NCBI RefSeq assembly: GCF_007679045.1
Contig: NZ_VEFS01000005.1
Coordinates: 25,167-89,166 of the forward strand
Length of the DNA: 64,000 nucleotides
Source: Microbacterium sp. BH-3-3-3
GTDB lineage: Bacteria > Actinomycetota > Actinomycetes > Actinomycetales > Microbacteriaceae
Reading direction: 5' to 3'
Shown one piece after another: positions 49,180 to 58,607 of this stretch. A program made the position numbers and the translations under genes. Below the pieces are notes generated by a model. That model had not been told where the DNA came from and made no database searches. It worked only from the letters and a program-made list of their open reading frames with translations. Every line of letters starts with the position of its first letter. Positions within the stretch are counted from its first letter, which is position 1.

Positions 49180-49686
49180 TCAGCGGACGAAGCGCACCTC
49201 GGTGAGCTCCTCACCGAGGAACGGCTCGGTGTGCGAGGCGCCGTCGAGCGTGAATCCGTTGCGCTGGTAGAACCGGTGCGCGCGCGGGTTGTCGTCGGCG
49301 ACCCAGAGGTACAGTCCTTCGCCCTCTCCGACGGCGGCGTCGAACAGGCGCTGGCCGATCCCGGTGCCGTGGTAGGCGTCGAGCAGGTAGATGAAGTACA
49401 GCTCGCGCTCGCGCGGGGCGTCGTCGTCGCGCGCGGGGCCGGAGCCGACGAACCCGACGATCTCGCCGTTCACGAGGGCGGCGTACATGCGGTAGTCCTC
49501 GCCCTGAGCGGCCCAGTGGGTCCAGAGCTCGGCCATGCGACGAGGCGACACGGCCTCGAGGGCGGCGGTGCTGATGAGGTGGTCGTAGGTCTCGTGCCAG
49601 CAGGTGGCGTGCACGCGGCCCAGGGCCTCGGCATCCACGTCGCGCACCGGACGGACGACGATGTCGGCTCGGATTTCCGCAGTCAT
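49180..49686 (-). CDS. GNAT-family N-acetyltransferase
   Basis: The 168-residue protein has the acetyl-CoA pyrophosphate loop as [16 protein letters not shown] and the C-terminal [17 protein letters not shown], both typical of Gcn5-related acetyltransferases. The substrate is not identifiable. TAGAGT lies 6 nt upstream on its strand, suggesting a leaderless start at 49686. It is followed by cofE with only one base between stop and start. Confidence 0.9.
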   Translation of the reverse strand: MTAEIRADIVVRPVRDVDAEALGRVHATCWHETYDHLISTAALEAVSPRRMAELWTHWAAQGEDYRMYAALVNGEIVGFVGSGPARDDDAPRERELYFIYLLDAYHGTGIGQRLFDAAVGEGEGLYLWVADDNPRAHRFYQRNGFTLDGASHTEPFLGEELTEVRFVR

Positions 49687-49784
49687 GGCGCGACTCTACG
49701 CGCGGCATCCGTCCAGGGTGAAATCGACCGCCGGAGCCCGTCTCGTGCGGTACAAGCGGCACTTTGTCAGACGTGCGTGCCAGC

Positions 49785-50687
49785 ATGACCGCCGTGTCGG
49801 AACGCCCCCGGTTGACCTCCGTCGAGGCGCGTCTCGACGCCCTCGCGAACCGTCTGCTCGCGACCGCTCCGGACCTGGGTGCCCGAGCGCGTCTGGTCGA
49901 GTTCGCCGTCTTCGTGCTCAAGCAGGCGTGGGCGTGCGTGTTCGGCGCCGCGTTCCTGGCCGTGGTGCTCGCGGCGAAGCTCTGGTACCCGGATGACGCG
50001 CCGCTGGCGCGCAACGACGCCCTCACGATCGCGGCCGTCCTGATCCAGGTCGTCATGGTGCTCGGACGTCTCGAGACCCTGCGCGAGCTGCGCGTGATCG
50101 TCACGTTCCACGTCGTCGGGACGCTGATGGAACTCTTCAAGACCGACGTCGGGTCGTGGATGTACGCGGCCGACGGCGTGCTGCGCCTCGGCGGGGTGCC
50201 GCTGTACAGCGGGTTCATGTATGCGGCGGTCGGCAGCTATATGGTGCGCGTGTACCGCCTGTTCGACCTCCGCTTCACGCGTTACCCGCGCAGGTGGATC
50301 ACGGCGGTCGTCGCCGTGGCGATCTACGCCAACTTCTTCACCCACCACTGGATCGTCGATCTGCGCTGGGTGCTGATCCTCGCCGTCGTCGTGTTGTGGG
50401 GTCGCACGATGATGCATCTCCGCTTCTTCCGCGGGCGGTTCCGGATGCCGATCCTCCTGGCCTTCGCGGGGGTGGCGGTGTTCATCTGGCTGGCCGAGAA
50501 CATCGCGACTTACGCCGGAGCCTGGCTGTACCCGTCGCAGGTCGGGGAGTGGCATCCGGTCGACGTGTCGAAGCTCTCGTCGTGGTTCCTGCTCATGATC
50601 GTGTCGGTCGTGCTCGTGACCTGGGTCTACCCGCCGCGGGAACCGCAGAGATCTGTACGGGGCGTGGACCGGGCACTTGTCGACTGA
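49785..50687 (+). CDS. DUF817 integral membrane protein
   Basis: The 300-residue protein has seven or eight hydrophobic helices. It carries DUF817 family blocks: LVEFAVFVLKQAWACVFGA, SWMYAADGVLRLGGVPLYSG, FFTHHWIVDLRW and WLAENIATYAGAW, the last three with conserved His, Trp and Glu residues within membranes. The function is unknown. The ATG at 49785 is preferred to a TTG at 49764. It stands between GNAT and thioesterase genes without an obvious operon. Confidence 0.85.
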   Translation: MTAVSERPRLTSVEARLDALANRLLATAPDLGARARLVEFAVFVLKQAWACVFGAAFLAVVLAAKLWYPDDAPLARNDALTIAAVLIQVVMVLGRLETLRELRVIVTFHVVGTLMELFKTDVGSWMYAADGVLRLGGVPLYSGFMYAAVGSYMVRVYRLFDLRFTRYPRRWITAVVAVAIYANFFTHHWIVDLRWVLILAVVVLWGRTMMHLRFFRGRFRMPILLAFAGVAVFIWLAENIATYAGAWLYPSQVGEWHPVDVSKLSSWFLLMIVSVVLVTWVYPPREPQRSVRGVDRALVD

Positions 50688-50735
50688 GCACAAGGCAATC
50701 GTCGATCCGTGGTCGGATCGCTACGCTCGCCCCTC

Positions 50736-51296
50736 GTGAACGTCCTCTGGCGCACCCTGCTGGTGCTCGCTCGTGCTCGCCGTCGCCTCCGTCGCGAAGG
50801 CCCCATCGACCCCAGCACGGTGACGCGCATGCGCATCCGCGTGCTGCCCACCGACGTCGACCTGCTGCGCCACATGAACAACGGGCGCTACCTGTCGCTG
50901 TTCGACCTCGGGCGGTGGGACCTGCTGACGCGGTCGGGACTCGTCGAGGCGATGACGAAGCAGGGCTGGTACGCCGTGGTCGCCGCTGAGACGATCACCT
51001 TCCGTCGCTCGCTCGAGCTCGGTCAGCGCTTCGACCTCGAGACGCGCATGATCGGCCACGACGACCGCGCGGTGTACCTCGAGCACCGCGCCCTCGTGCG
51101 CGGCGAGATCTACGCCCGCGCGATCATCCGGGCGCGGATCCTGCGCCGAACCGGTGGCACCGTGCCGCACGACGAGCTCTTCGCCGCCGTGGGTCGGCCC
51201 GAGGGTCTTCCTGACATCGAGTCGTGGGTGCACGACTGGGCCGCGGGCTCCGCCCTGCCGTCGACGAAGCGTCCGGCGCCCAGCGTCTGGGAGTGA
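50736..51296 (+). CDS. Acyl-CoA thioesterase (hotdog fold, THEM6-like)
   Basis: The 186-residue protein has the hotdog core: DLLRHMNNGRYLSLFDLGRW, then WYAVVAAETITFRRSLELG. Members of this family hydrolyse acyl-CoA esters, though THEM6-like ones lack tested substrates. The GTG at 50736 follows TACGCT by 8 nt, the leaderless pattern; a GTG at 50709 would add nine residues. It is convergent with the CE7 esterase gene. Confidence 0.82.
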   Translation: MNVLWRTLLVLARARRRLRREGPIDPSTVTRMRIRVLPTDVDLLRHMNNGRYLSLFDLGRWDLLTRSGLVEAMTKQGWYAVVAAETITFRRSLELGQRFDLETRMIGHDDRAVYLEHRALVRGEIYARAIIRARILRRTGGTVPHDELFAAVGRPEGLPDIESWVHDWAAGSALPSTKRPAPSVWE

Positions 51297-51305
51297 GCCC
51301 GCGGC

Positions 51306-52283
51306 TCAGCGCCCGAAGCGGGCGTCGAGCCAGGCCACCTGCTTCATCCAGTGGCGGTAGCCGCCACCCTCGTGCCCGTTGTAGGCGTACTCCTCGAGGG
51401 CGGCATCGTCGGATGCCAGGGCGTGGAAGGCCGCGAAGACGCCCGACGGCAGCACGATGTCGTCCATGAGGGCGACCGAGAACAGCGCGGGCGCGGTGAT
51501 GCGCCGGGCGAGGATCGCGCCGTCGACGTACGACAGCGTGCGCAGCACGTCGGCCGCGGCGTCGCGGTGCACGGACAGGTAGCGCGTGATCTCGGTGAAC
51601 GGTGCCGACGGCGTGCGCTGGATGGCGCTCGGGAAGTCCGACAGGAACGGCACGTCGGGCATGACGGCCGCCACCGCGTCGCCGGCCAGCGCTGCGGCGG
51701 CGATCGCGAGCCCGCCGCCCTGGCTGCCGCCGGTGACGGCGATGCGCGTGGGATCGACCCCGGCGAACGTGCGCACCTCGTCGACCAGGCGCACCGCGTC
51801 GGTGTACAGCCGGCGGTAGTAGTAGTCGTGCGGGTCGCGGATGCCGCGGGTCATGACGCCCGGGAAGGCGGCGGCCGATCCGTGCGGGTCGGGGGTCTCG
51901 CCCACGCTCCACGTCGAGCCCTGCCCGCGGGTGTCCATGATCACGTGCACGTAGCCGGCGGCGGCCCAGGCGGTCTTCTCGCCGGGCAGGCCGCGGCCCC
52001 CGCCGTAGCCGATGAACTCCACGACCGCGGGGAGAACCTCGTCGCCGTGCGGGCGCACGACCCAGCCGCGGATCTCGTTGCCCGCATAGCCCGTGAACGT
52101 CAGGTCCTGCACCCGCAGCGCGCGCAGCGGGCCGTCGACGTCGACCAGCGTGCTCGGTCGGGCGGCGGCGCGGGCCTCGGCGAGGGTCTCGTCCCAGAAC
52201 GCGTCGAGGTCGTCGGGCGCGGTGAGCTCGGGGCGGTAGGCGCGCAGGAGCTCGAGGGGCATGTCGGTGAGGGTGTGAGCCAT
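51306..52283 (-). CDS. CE7-family acetylxylan esterase / cephalosporin-C deacetylase
   Basis: The 325-residue alpha/beta-hydrolase has nucleophile Ser in GGSQGGGLAI (about 187), the RGQGST motif characteristic of family CE7, Asp in SVALMDDIVLPS and His in EYAYNGHEGGGYRHW. CE7 enzymes remove acetyl groups from short xylo-oligosaccharides inside the cell. No signal peptide is seen. It fits the plant-glycan catabolic theme of the window. Confidence 0.93.
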   Translation of the reverse strand: MAHTLTDMPLELLRAYRPELTAPDDLDAFWDETLAEARAAARPSTLVDVDGPLRALRVQDLTFTGYAGNEIRGWVVRPHGDEVLPAVVEFIGYGGGRGLPGEKTAWAAAGYVHVIMDTRGQGSTWSVGETPDPHGSAAAFPGVMTRGIRDPHDYYYRRLYTDAVRLVDEVRTFAGVDPTRIAVTGGSQGGGLAIAAAALAGDAVAAVMPDVPFLSDFPSAIQRTPSAPFTEITRYLSVHRDAAADVLRTLSYVDGAILARRITAPALFSVALMDDIVLPSGVFAAFHALASDDAALEEYAYNGHEGGGYRHWMKQVAWLDARFGR

Positions 52284-52449
52284 GGCGGATCCTTCGTCGG
52301 TGCGGGGACGGGACGACAGTAGCGAAGCCGTGCCGATCGCGGGCGGCCCGGGGTCGCGGAGCGTCACGCGGATGCCGTCTGCACGGTCGTTCCGCCGCCG
52401 CTCGGCGGGCCGCCGGGCCAGCGCGCGCGGCGTGCTTAGGCTGTCGATC

Positions 52450-55400
52450 ATGAGCCCCGTCGACCCGCCCGCCACCGGTCCCGCGCTCTCGTCCGACCTC
52501 GCCTCGCGGGCCGCGACACGCGCAGCCGCCCTCGTGCCCCGCGCCGGGGCCACCGACCCCGCGACGGCGCGTTTCGTCGCCTCTGCGGTCGACGGCGTGC
52601 TGCGTCCCGAGAGCACGACGGCCGCCGCCTCCGCTCTGCACCGGCTCGCCGCCGACATCCCCGCCGAGCTGCCGTGGTTCGTGCGCGGAGCCGTGCACCT
52701 CGGCGGAGCCGTGGCCCCCGTGCTCCCCGCCCCGGCCGTTCCCCTCGCGCGCCGTGCGCTACGCGACCTGCTCGCCGGCCTCGCCCTCGACGCGCGCCCC
52801 GAGCGTCTGGGTGTCGGCCTGGCGGGTCTCGCCGCCGACGGAACCTCGGTCGAGGTGCGCCTGGTCGGGCCCGCCGTGCTCGGTGAACAGTCCGCGCGGC
52901 GCCGGCTCGACGGCATCCGTTCGCTCGTGCAGCGCGACGACGTGAGCCGGGTGTCGCTGTCGGTCGCCGACGCCGTGGCGAACCCGTCGCCGTGGGCGTT
53001 CGACGCCGACGTCGAGCACGCGGCCGAACGACTGCTGCCCTTGTTCCTCGATGCCGCCGCCGCCGACACGCACGTCACGCTCGTGGTCGAGGGGCGGAGC
53101 GACCTCGACCTCGCCGTCGCCGTGCTGACCCGCGTGCTCGAGGAGCCGCGCCTGAGCGGACTGCGCGCGGGCATCCGCCTGCCGATCGCCGTGCCCGAGA
53201 GCCTCGCGGCCGTCGGCGAACTCGCCGCCTGGGCGCGCGTGCGCGTCAGCGCCGGGGGAGCGCCGCTCACCGTGCGGCTGAGCGACGCGGTGATCGAGAC
53301 GACGGATGCCGTGGACGCCGCCCGCCACGGGTGGCTCGCCCCGGCCGTCACCGCCCGCGACGCCGTCGACGCCCAGCTGGTGCGCGCCCTGCGGGAAGCC
53401 CTGACCGACCGAGGCCGCGAGGGGCTCTCGCTCGAGATCGCCACCGTCGACCCCGAGCGCGCCGCGCTGGCGCTCGCCCACGTCGACGAGGCCGGAGCGG
53501 ACGCCCTTCTGGTACTGCCCGCAGCGGCATCGTGGGCTCCCGACGCCCCGCACGTGGTCGCCGTCGCCGCGGCCCACCCCGACGACCTCGACGACGTCGC
53601 CGCTCGCCTGGCCCGCGCGCACGTCGAGGCCGTCACCGCCGCGCCCGCCCTTCCCTCGGCGGTGCCCGCGGCCTCCCTCGCCGCGGACGGCGTCGACGAG
53701 ATCGACCCGCCCGAGACGCGGGGTGTCGCTGCGCGCGCCCTCCGCGCGCTCGCCGCGGCCGCCGATCCGGCCCCGCCCGCCCGAGCGCCGCAGCGCGACC
53801 TCGCGGAGGAGCAGGCGATCCTGCGCGAACGCGCTGCCGACGACGCGGAAGAGGCCGGGCTGACGCAGGCGGTGCTCGGCATCGCCCGTGAGGCCGCGGC
53901 ATCCGGGGACACCTCCGCCCTGGGCCCCGACGTGCAGCAGATGCTCTTCGGCGGGCAGGCCTTCGTCGACACCGCGGTGTTCTCGGCGCGCGAGAGCGCG
54001 GAGCTCGCCGGGGGAGCCCCCGGGTTCCGCAACGTCGCCGACACCGATCCGGGCGTCGCCGCCGATCGCGACTGGGCGCTCGCGGTGCTCGATCGCGTCG
54101 CCGGCTCCACCGCCGGAGACGCCACCGCCGCCGCCGGCCGCATCGACGACGAAGCCGGACTCGACGCCGTGATCGCCCGGGTCGCCGAGGCCGCCGAACA
54201 GTGGGGTGCGCTCGCCGCCGCGGAGCGCGCCGTCGTCATCGGCGGGGCCGCGCGCACGCTGGCACAGCGCCGAGCAGAACTGATCGAGGTGCTCGCCGCA
54301 GAGAGCGGTGCCCTCGTGGGCGAGGCCGACGCCGAGGTGAGCCAGGCGGTCGACGCCGCCGCCTACGCCGCGGCGACGGCGAAAGAACTCGACCGGGTGC
54401 CCGGCGCCGTCTTCGTGCCCGACCGCGTCACCGTCGTGGCTCCGCGCTGGAACTCCTCGGTCGGCCTCTGCGCCGCCGAGACCCTCGCCGCCCTCGTCGC
54501 AGGCTCCGGAGTGCTGCTGACGCCGTCGCCCCGCGCCCGCCGCGCCGGCGCGGTCGTGGCCGAAGCCCTGTGGGCCGCCGGGGTTCCCCGCGACCTGCTC
54601 GCCTTCGTCGACCTGAACGAAGACGCCTCGGGCCGGGCGCTCGTCGTGCACCCGGGCATCGACCGGGTGCTGCTCGCGGGAGCCCGCACGACCGCCGAGC
54701 GCTTCGCGACGTGGCGGCCCGACCTGCCGATGCAGGCGCTGACCGCCGGCCGCAACGCCACGATCGTCGCGCCCTCGGCCGACATCGACCAGGCCGTCGC
54801 CGACATCGTCGCGGGCGCCTTCACCCGTGCGGGGCAGGCGGCGACCGCGACCTCGCTGGTGATCCTCGTCGGAGCCGTCGCACGCTCGACGCGTTTCGCC
54901 GACCAGCTGCGCGACGCCGTGCTGTCGCTGCGGGTGGGGCCCGCCGACGACCCGCTGTCGGACGTCGGTCCGCTCGTCGAGGAGCCGAGTGGCGAGGTGC
55001 GCCGCGCGCTCACGGTGCTCGGCGACGGCGAGCACTGGCTCGTCGAGCCGCGCGAACTCGACCTCGGCCCCGAGACCGCCGGACGCTTCTGGTCGCCCGG
55101 CGTGCGCACGGGCGTGACCGCCGGATCGCACCTCACCCGCGCCGCCGTGGCCGCCCCGGTGCTCGGCGTGCTGCACGCGCCCACCGTCACCCGCGCGATC
55201 GAGCTGCAGAACGCGATCGGGTCGGGCTTCGTCGCCGGACTGCACACCCGCGACACCGCCGACCTCGAACTGTGGCTCGGCACCGTCGAGGCGGCCGTGC
55301 TGCGCGTGAACCGCCCGTCGACCGGTGCCGTCGTGCAGCGCGAGCCGATCGGCGGCTGGGGCGCGTCGACCGTCGGCGGCGGCGCGATGTCGGGCGGACC

Positions 55401-56130
55401 CAACCGGCTCATGACCCTCGGCTCGTGGCGGCCCTCGTCGGGCGGGGCGGCGTCGTCGACCCTGCACCTGCGCGGGCTCGACAGCCGCATCACGGGCCTG
55501 ATCGAAGCCGCGCAGCCCTCGCTGTCGTACGAGGCGTTCGACTGGCTGCGCCGCGGAGCGCTGAGCGACGCCGTCGCCTGGGACCGCGAGTACGGACGCG
55601 TGCGCGACGTCTCGCGCCTCGGCGTCGAGCGCAACCTGCGCCGCTACCGCCCGACCGACGTCGCGATCCGCGCCACGGCCGACGCCGCGTGGCAGGCCGT
55701 GCTGCGCGTGCTCGTGGCCGCGGTGCGCTCGGGCTCGACCTACAGCCTCAGCACCCCGGTGGGGCTGCCCGCCGCGGTGCGGCACCTGCTCGGCGACAGC
55801 GGCGTACCCGTGTCGGTCGAGAGCGACGAGGAATGGCTGCAGCGGCTGTCGGGTGTGGTTCCGGATGCCGCGGAGGGCGAGGCTCTCGAGACCTTCCAGG
55901 CCGCGCCGCGCCCGACACGCGTGCGGCTGGTCGGCCCGGCGTCGACGGTGGCGGCCGTGCGCTCCGCCGTCGCCGAGGCGGTGGGTCCCGACGTCTCGCT
56001 GACCCTGTACACCGACGAGGTGACCACCGCGGGCCGCCTGGAGCTGCTGCCTTTCCTGCGCGAGCAGGCCGTGTCGATCGGGGCGTTCCGCTTCGGTCGG
56101 CCCGACCCGTGGAGCGCCGAGGCCATCTGA
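52450..56130 (+). CDS. putA: PutA-family protein with degenerate proline dehydrogenase and P5C dehydrogenase sites
   Basis: The 1226-residue protein aligns along its length with bifunctional proline dehydrogenase/P5C dehydrogenase: a PRODH-like region (about 90-400) with WAFDADVEHAAERL, a linker, then an aldehyde dehydrogenase region (about 600-1040). Key residues have been lost. The thiolase-like catalytic Cys (GQKCSA) is GQAATA (Ala798), the general-base Glu (AETSGKNA) is ALTAGRNA (Leu764), the cofactor-binding Lys is Thr691, and the E-x-F-G-P NAD motif is gone. In the PRODH part the RLVKGA Lys is Asp279. Asn668 is kept. The frame is intact, so it is probably a pseudoenzyme with a structural or regulatory role. 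TAGGCT lies 7 nt before the ATG. Confidence 0.82.
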   Translation: MSPVDPPATGPALSSDLASRAATRAAALVPRAGATDPATARFVASAVDGVLRPESTTAAASALHRLAADIPAELPWFVRGAVHLGGAVAPVLPAPAVPLARRALRDLLAGLALDARPERLGVGLAGLAADGTSVEVRLVGPAVLGEQSARRRLDGIRSLVQRDDVSRVSLSVADAVANPSPWAFDADVEHAAERLLPLFLDAAAADTHVTLVVEGRSDLDLAVAVLTRVLEEPRLSGLRAGIRLPIAVPESLAAVGELAAWARVRVSAGGAPLTVRLSDAVIETTDAVDAARHGWLAPAVTARDAVDAQLVRALREALTDRGREGLSLEIATVDPERAALALAHVDEAGADALLVLPAAASWAPDAPHVVAVAAAHPDDLDDVAARLARAHVEAVTAAPALPSAVPAASLAADGVDEIDPPETRGVAARALRALAAAADPAPPARAPQRDLAEEQAILRERAADDAEEAGLTQAVLGIAREAAASGDTSALGPDVQQMLFGGQAFVDTAVFSARESAELAGGAPGFRNVADTDPGVAADRDWALAVLDRVAGSTAGDATAAAGRIDDEAGLDAVIARVAEAAEQWGALAAAERAVVIGGAARTLAQRRAELIEVLAAESGALVGEADAEVSQAVDAAAYAAATAKELDRVPGAVFVPDRVTVVAPRWNSSVGLCAAETLAALVAGSGVLLTPSPRARRAGAVVAEALWAAGVPRDLLAFVDLNEDASGRALVVHPGIDRVLLAGARTTAERFATWRPDLPMQALTAGRNATIVAPSADIDQAVADIVAGAFTRAGQAATATSLVILVGAVARSTRFADQLRDAVLSLRVGPADDPLSDVGPLVEEPSGEVRRALTVLGDGEHWLVEPRELDLGPETAGRFWSPGVRTGVTAGSHLTRAAVAAPVLGVLHAPTVTRAIELQNAIGSGFVAGLHTRDTADLELWLGTVEAAVLRVNRPSTGAVVQREPIGGWGASTVGGGAMSGGPNRLMTLGSWRPSSGGAASSTLHLRGLDSRITGLIEAAQPSLSYEAFDWLRRGALSDAVAWDREYGRVRDVSRLGVERNLRRYRPTDVAIRATADAAWQAVLRVLVAAVRSGSTYSLSTPVGLPAAVRHLLGDSGVPVSVESDEEWLQRLSGVVPDAAEGEALETFQAAPRPTRVRLVGPASTVAAVRSAVAEAVGPDVSLTLYTDEVTTAGRLELLPFLREQAVSIGAFRFGRPDPWSAEAI

Positions 56131-56267
56131 GGCGGTGTCTCCCGAACCCGACGGTTCGAGCGGCCGACGACTTCCTCCCCCGCATCCCGCCGTGCTGCGG
56201 TGCGCTCGTTCTCGTGGGCTTCGCGCGAGTCTTTCCCGGGTGTCCGGGGCACTCGATCTGACGGGTT

Positions 56268-56309
56268 CGGGCCCGCCCGGCGCGCGACAGCGCAGACCGA
56301 GCGGGCCCG
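56268..56309. terminator. Hairpin between convergent genes
   Basis: CGGGCCCGC (56268-56276) and GCGGGCCCG (56301-56309) form a 9-bp stem with a GC-rich loop, in the gap between the PutA-like gene and the convergent glycosidase gene. Confidence 0.55.
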
Positions 56310-56314
56310 GGCCG

Positions 56315-58411
56315 TTACTGAATGCCCTCACGCACCAGACGCCACTGCTGGCACGTGAGACCGTTGGCCGTCCATTGCTGGGCGATGGCACCATCGGCCG
56401 TGGAACAGCCATCGATCTCGAGCATCTTTCCGCTGTTCGCATTCGCGAAGGTCCACCAGCCGTTGCTGGTCGAGGCGTTCCAGTTCTGCGTCGCGTTGCC
56501 GGTGGGGCCCCATTGCGCGGCGTCGACGCCGTCGCCGGTCGCCGCTCCCGGGATCTCGAGCAGTTTGCCGCTGTTCACGTTCACGAGCTGCGTGGCGACT
56601 CCGGTGGGACGCAGTGTCCATCGTTGCGTAGCGTTCTCGGTCGGACCCCACTGGCCCACGGCCGCGCCATCGGCGAGGGAAGCCGACGCCACCTCGAGGA
56701 GCTTCCCGCTGTTGCGGTTCACGACCTGGAACTGCGGGTCGAGCGCGCTCGAGCGCCACACGTGCAGCGTGTCGATCTCGGCGAAGCCCGTGCCCTTGGC
56801 GAACCGGACGGTGTTGACCCCCGCATTGAGGGTCACGGTCTTCTGCGCCCACGCGTAGCGGCCCCAGTCGACGGTCGCAGGGTACGAGATCGACGAACTG
56901 GTCCCGCCGTTGACGCTGACGCCATGGGTGGACGTGCTGCCGCTGCCGTTGTCGTACCGGACGTTCAGCGTGTACGAACCCGCAGCGGGGACGCGGACGG
57001 TGAACTGCACCGAGCTCCCCGCGTTGTTGATGTTGCCGACCTTGCGACCATTCGACGCCTGCACGTGCGTCACGATCGTCGCGTCCGTGATCGTCGCCTT
57101 CTCGGCCTCGTACTGCTGGGCATCGACCGGGATCGATCCGACGCGGATGTCATTGAGCCCGGTTGCGGTGTTCTCGACGTTGGTCGCCTGGTAGAGCGTG
57201 CGTCCGTCGGTGCCGACGTCGAGGCCCTGGGCGAAGCCGCTGAAATTACCCCCCTGCGTGTCGCTCGCGTCGTACGTGACGGGCATGGGGAGGCGCTCCC
57301 AGGCTCCAGCGCCGAGGTTGTAATTGACGTAAAGGTTCTGACCGCCGTCGATGGCGCCCGACGAGGTCAGCGACCACTTGGAGGCCACGATGACCATGCC
57401 CTTCGGGCCTCCGCCCGGCACCCACTTCACATATGGCGACGAGCCGATGCCGCGGCCGTCGGCGAGCCGGATCGGCGCACCGATGCTGGTCGTGTCGCCC
57501 CAGTTGAGCCCATCTGCGGAGGTCTTGAAGTAGACCGGTGCAGTGTTCTGCGACTGGCTCGGGCGGTTCACGACCTCGAAAGTGGCGAGGTAGCGCCCGT
57601 CGGGGAGCTTGGTGACGGTGATCATTCCGGGGCGGTCGCTGTGGTTCGGCGGTGCCGACACGTTGGACAGTGCACCCCACGTCTGGCCGCCGTCAGTGGA
57701 ACGACGATAGGACACAGCCTGGAGGACACCGGACGCCTTCTGTCGCTCGTCGGAGTAGTACGCGACGAGACCACCGCCGCCGTCGATCGCGAAGGAGGGC
57801 TCCCAAACGGTGGTCGTCGTCGAGGAAGGGCTGGGGTCGTACACGGCGGGGCCGCCGGAGTCGATCGTGCTCAGGAACGACCAGGTGGCGCCTCGATCCG
57901 CGCTCTTGTAGACGACCAGTCGGCTGCTCGAGCGGTCCTCTGGCATGATCATGCCGGTCAGAAGGAGCGTTCCCGCGGGGAGCGGGCCGGATGCCTGGGG
58001 GAGCTCGTAGAGGAACGGTTGCGCGGTGCGCGTGTATCCGGGAAAGGTGCTGCTCGGGTCGACATCGGCGATCTTCGTCCACGACGATCCGTCGTCGGTG
58101 CTGCGATAGATCGGATAGACCTGTCGCCCGTTCTGAAGGACGAGCTTGTCGAAGGTGACGAGTTGCGTGCCGTTGTTCGCCCCGTTGTTTTTCAGGACGA
58201 CGATTTTCGCGTAGGTCGTGCCGGCGGGGGTGCCGCCCTCCGGGTTGAAGGACGAACCCGCAGGGGGTGAGTAAACGACCGAGCCGTTGCCGGTCGTCAC
58301 CGCCGCGGCCGGGCCTGCGGCGGCGATCCCGCCGACGGCGAGGACCGCGGCGGTCAGCGCTGCGGCGAGAAGACGCGATCGTCGTCGCGCGGGGGAAGAA
58401 GGATGTGGCAT
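56315..58411 (-). CDS. Secreted sialidase/exo-arabinanase-like glycoside hydrolase with CBM6/35 and ricin-type lectin domains
   Basis: The 698-residue protein starts with a Sec or Tat-like signal peptide (SPARRRSRLLAAALTAAVLA). Residues about 40-420 form a beta-propeller with Asp-box repeats (STDDGSSW, SADRGATW, STDGGQTW, SADGLNWG), as in sialidase superfamily or GH93 exo-arabinanases. A CBM6/35-type module (about 425-545: GSSVQFTVRVPAAGSYTLNV) and a ricin-B/CBM13 domain with three QxW repeats (about 560-698) complete it. It is secreted to attack a plant polysaccharide. It is divergent from the LacI gene and its operator lies in its promoter. Confidence 0.88.
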   Translation of the reverse strand: MPHPSSPARRRSRLLAAALTAAVLAVGGIAAAGPAAAVTTGNGSVVYSPPAGSSFNPEGGTPAGTTYAKIVVLKNNGANNGTQLVTFDKLVLQNGRQVYPIYRSTDDGSSWTKIADVDPSSTFPGYTRTAQPFLYELPQASGPLPAGTLLLTGMIMPEDRSSSRLVVYKSADRGATWSFLSTIDSGGPAVYDPSPSSTTTTVWEPSFAIDGGGGLVAYYSDERQKASGVLQAVSYRRSTDGGQTWGALSNVSAPPNHSDRPGMITVTKLPDGRYLATFEVVNRPSQSQNTAPVYFKTSADGLNWGDTTSIGAPIRLADGRGIGSSPYVKWVPGGGPKGMVIVASKWSLTSSGAIDGGQNLYVNYNLGAGAWERLPMPVTYDASDTQGGNFSGFAQGLDVGTDGRTLYQATNVENTATGLNDIRVGSIPVDAQQYEAEKATITDATIVTHVQASNGRKVGNINNAGSSVQFTVRVPAAGSYTLNVRYDNGSGSTSTHGVSVNGGTSSSISYPATVDWGRYAWAQKTVTLNAGVNTVRFAKGTGFAEIDTLHVWRSSALDPQFQVVNRNSGKLLEVASASLADGAAVGQWGPTENATQRWTLRPTGVATQLVNVNSGKLLEIPGAATGDGVDAAQWGPTGNATQNWNASTSNGWWTFANANSGKMLEIDGCSTADGAIAQQWTANGLTCQQWRLVREGIQ

Positions 58412-58503
58412 GTTTCGTGCTCCTCTGGGTGGAAGCGGCTGCCGGTGCGCGCCCGCGTCGGCGCAGCGACCCGCTCGGTGCGGATGGAGTCTCGACCGCG
58501 CTA

Positions 58504-58580
58504 CTACAACGTTGTAGAGACGGCACGACCGTAAATGGCGGAGAGCTTCGCCGTCGAGGCTCGCTTGTGCAACGTTGTAG
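58504..58580. promoter_or_regulatory. LacI operators between glycosidase and regulator genes
   Basis: CTACAACGTTGTAG (58504-58517) is a perfect 14-bp palindrome 93 bp before the glycosidase start. A second copy, TGCAACGTTGTAG (58568-58580), lies 27 bp before the LacI gene and shares the core CAACGTTG. The sites would let the LacI protein repress both divergent transcripts. Confidence 0.88.
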
Positions 58581-58607
58581 AGTCTCGACCAGAGCAAGGG
58601 GGATGCC

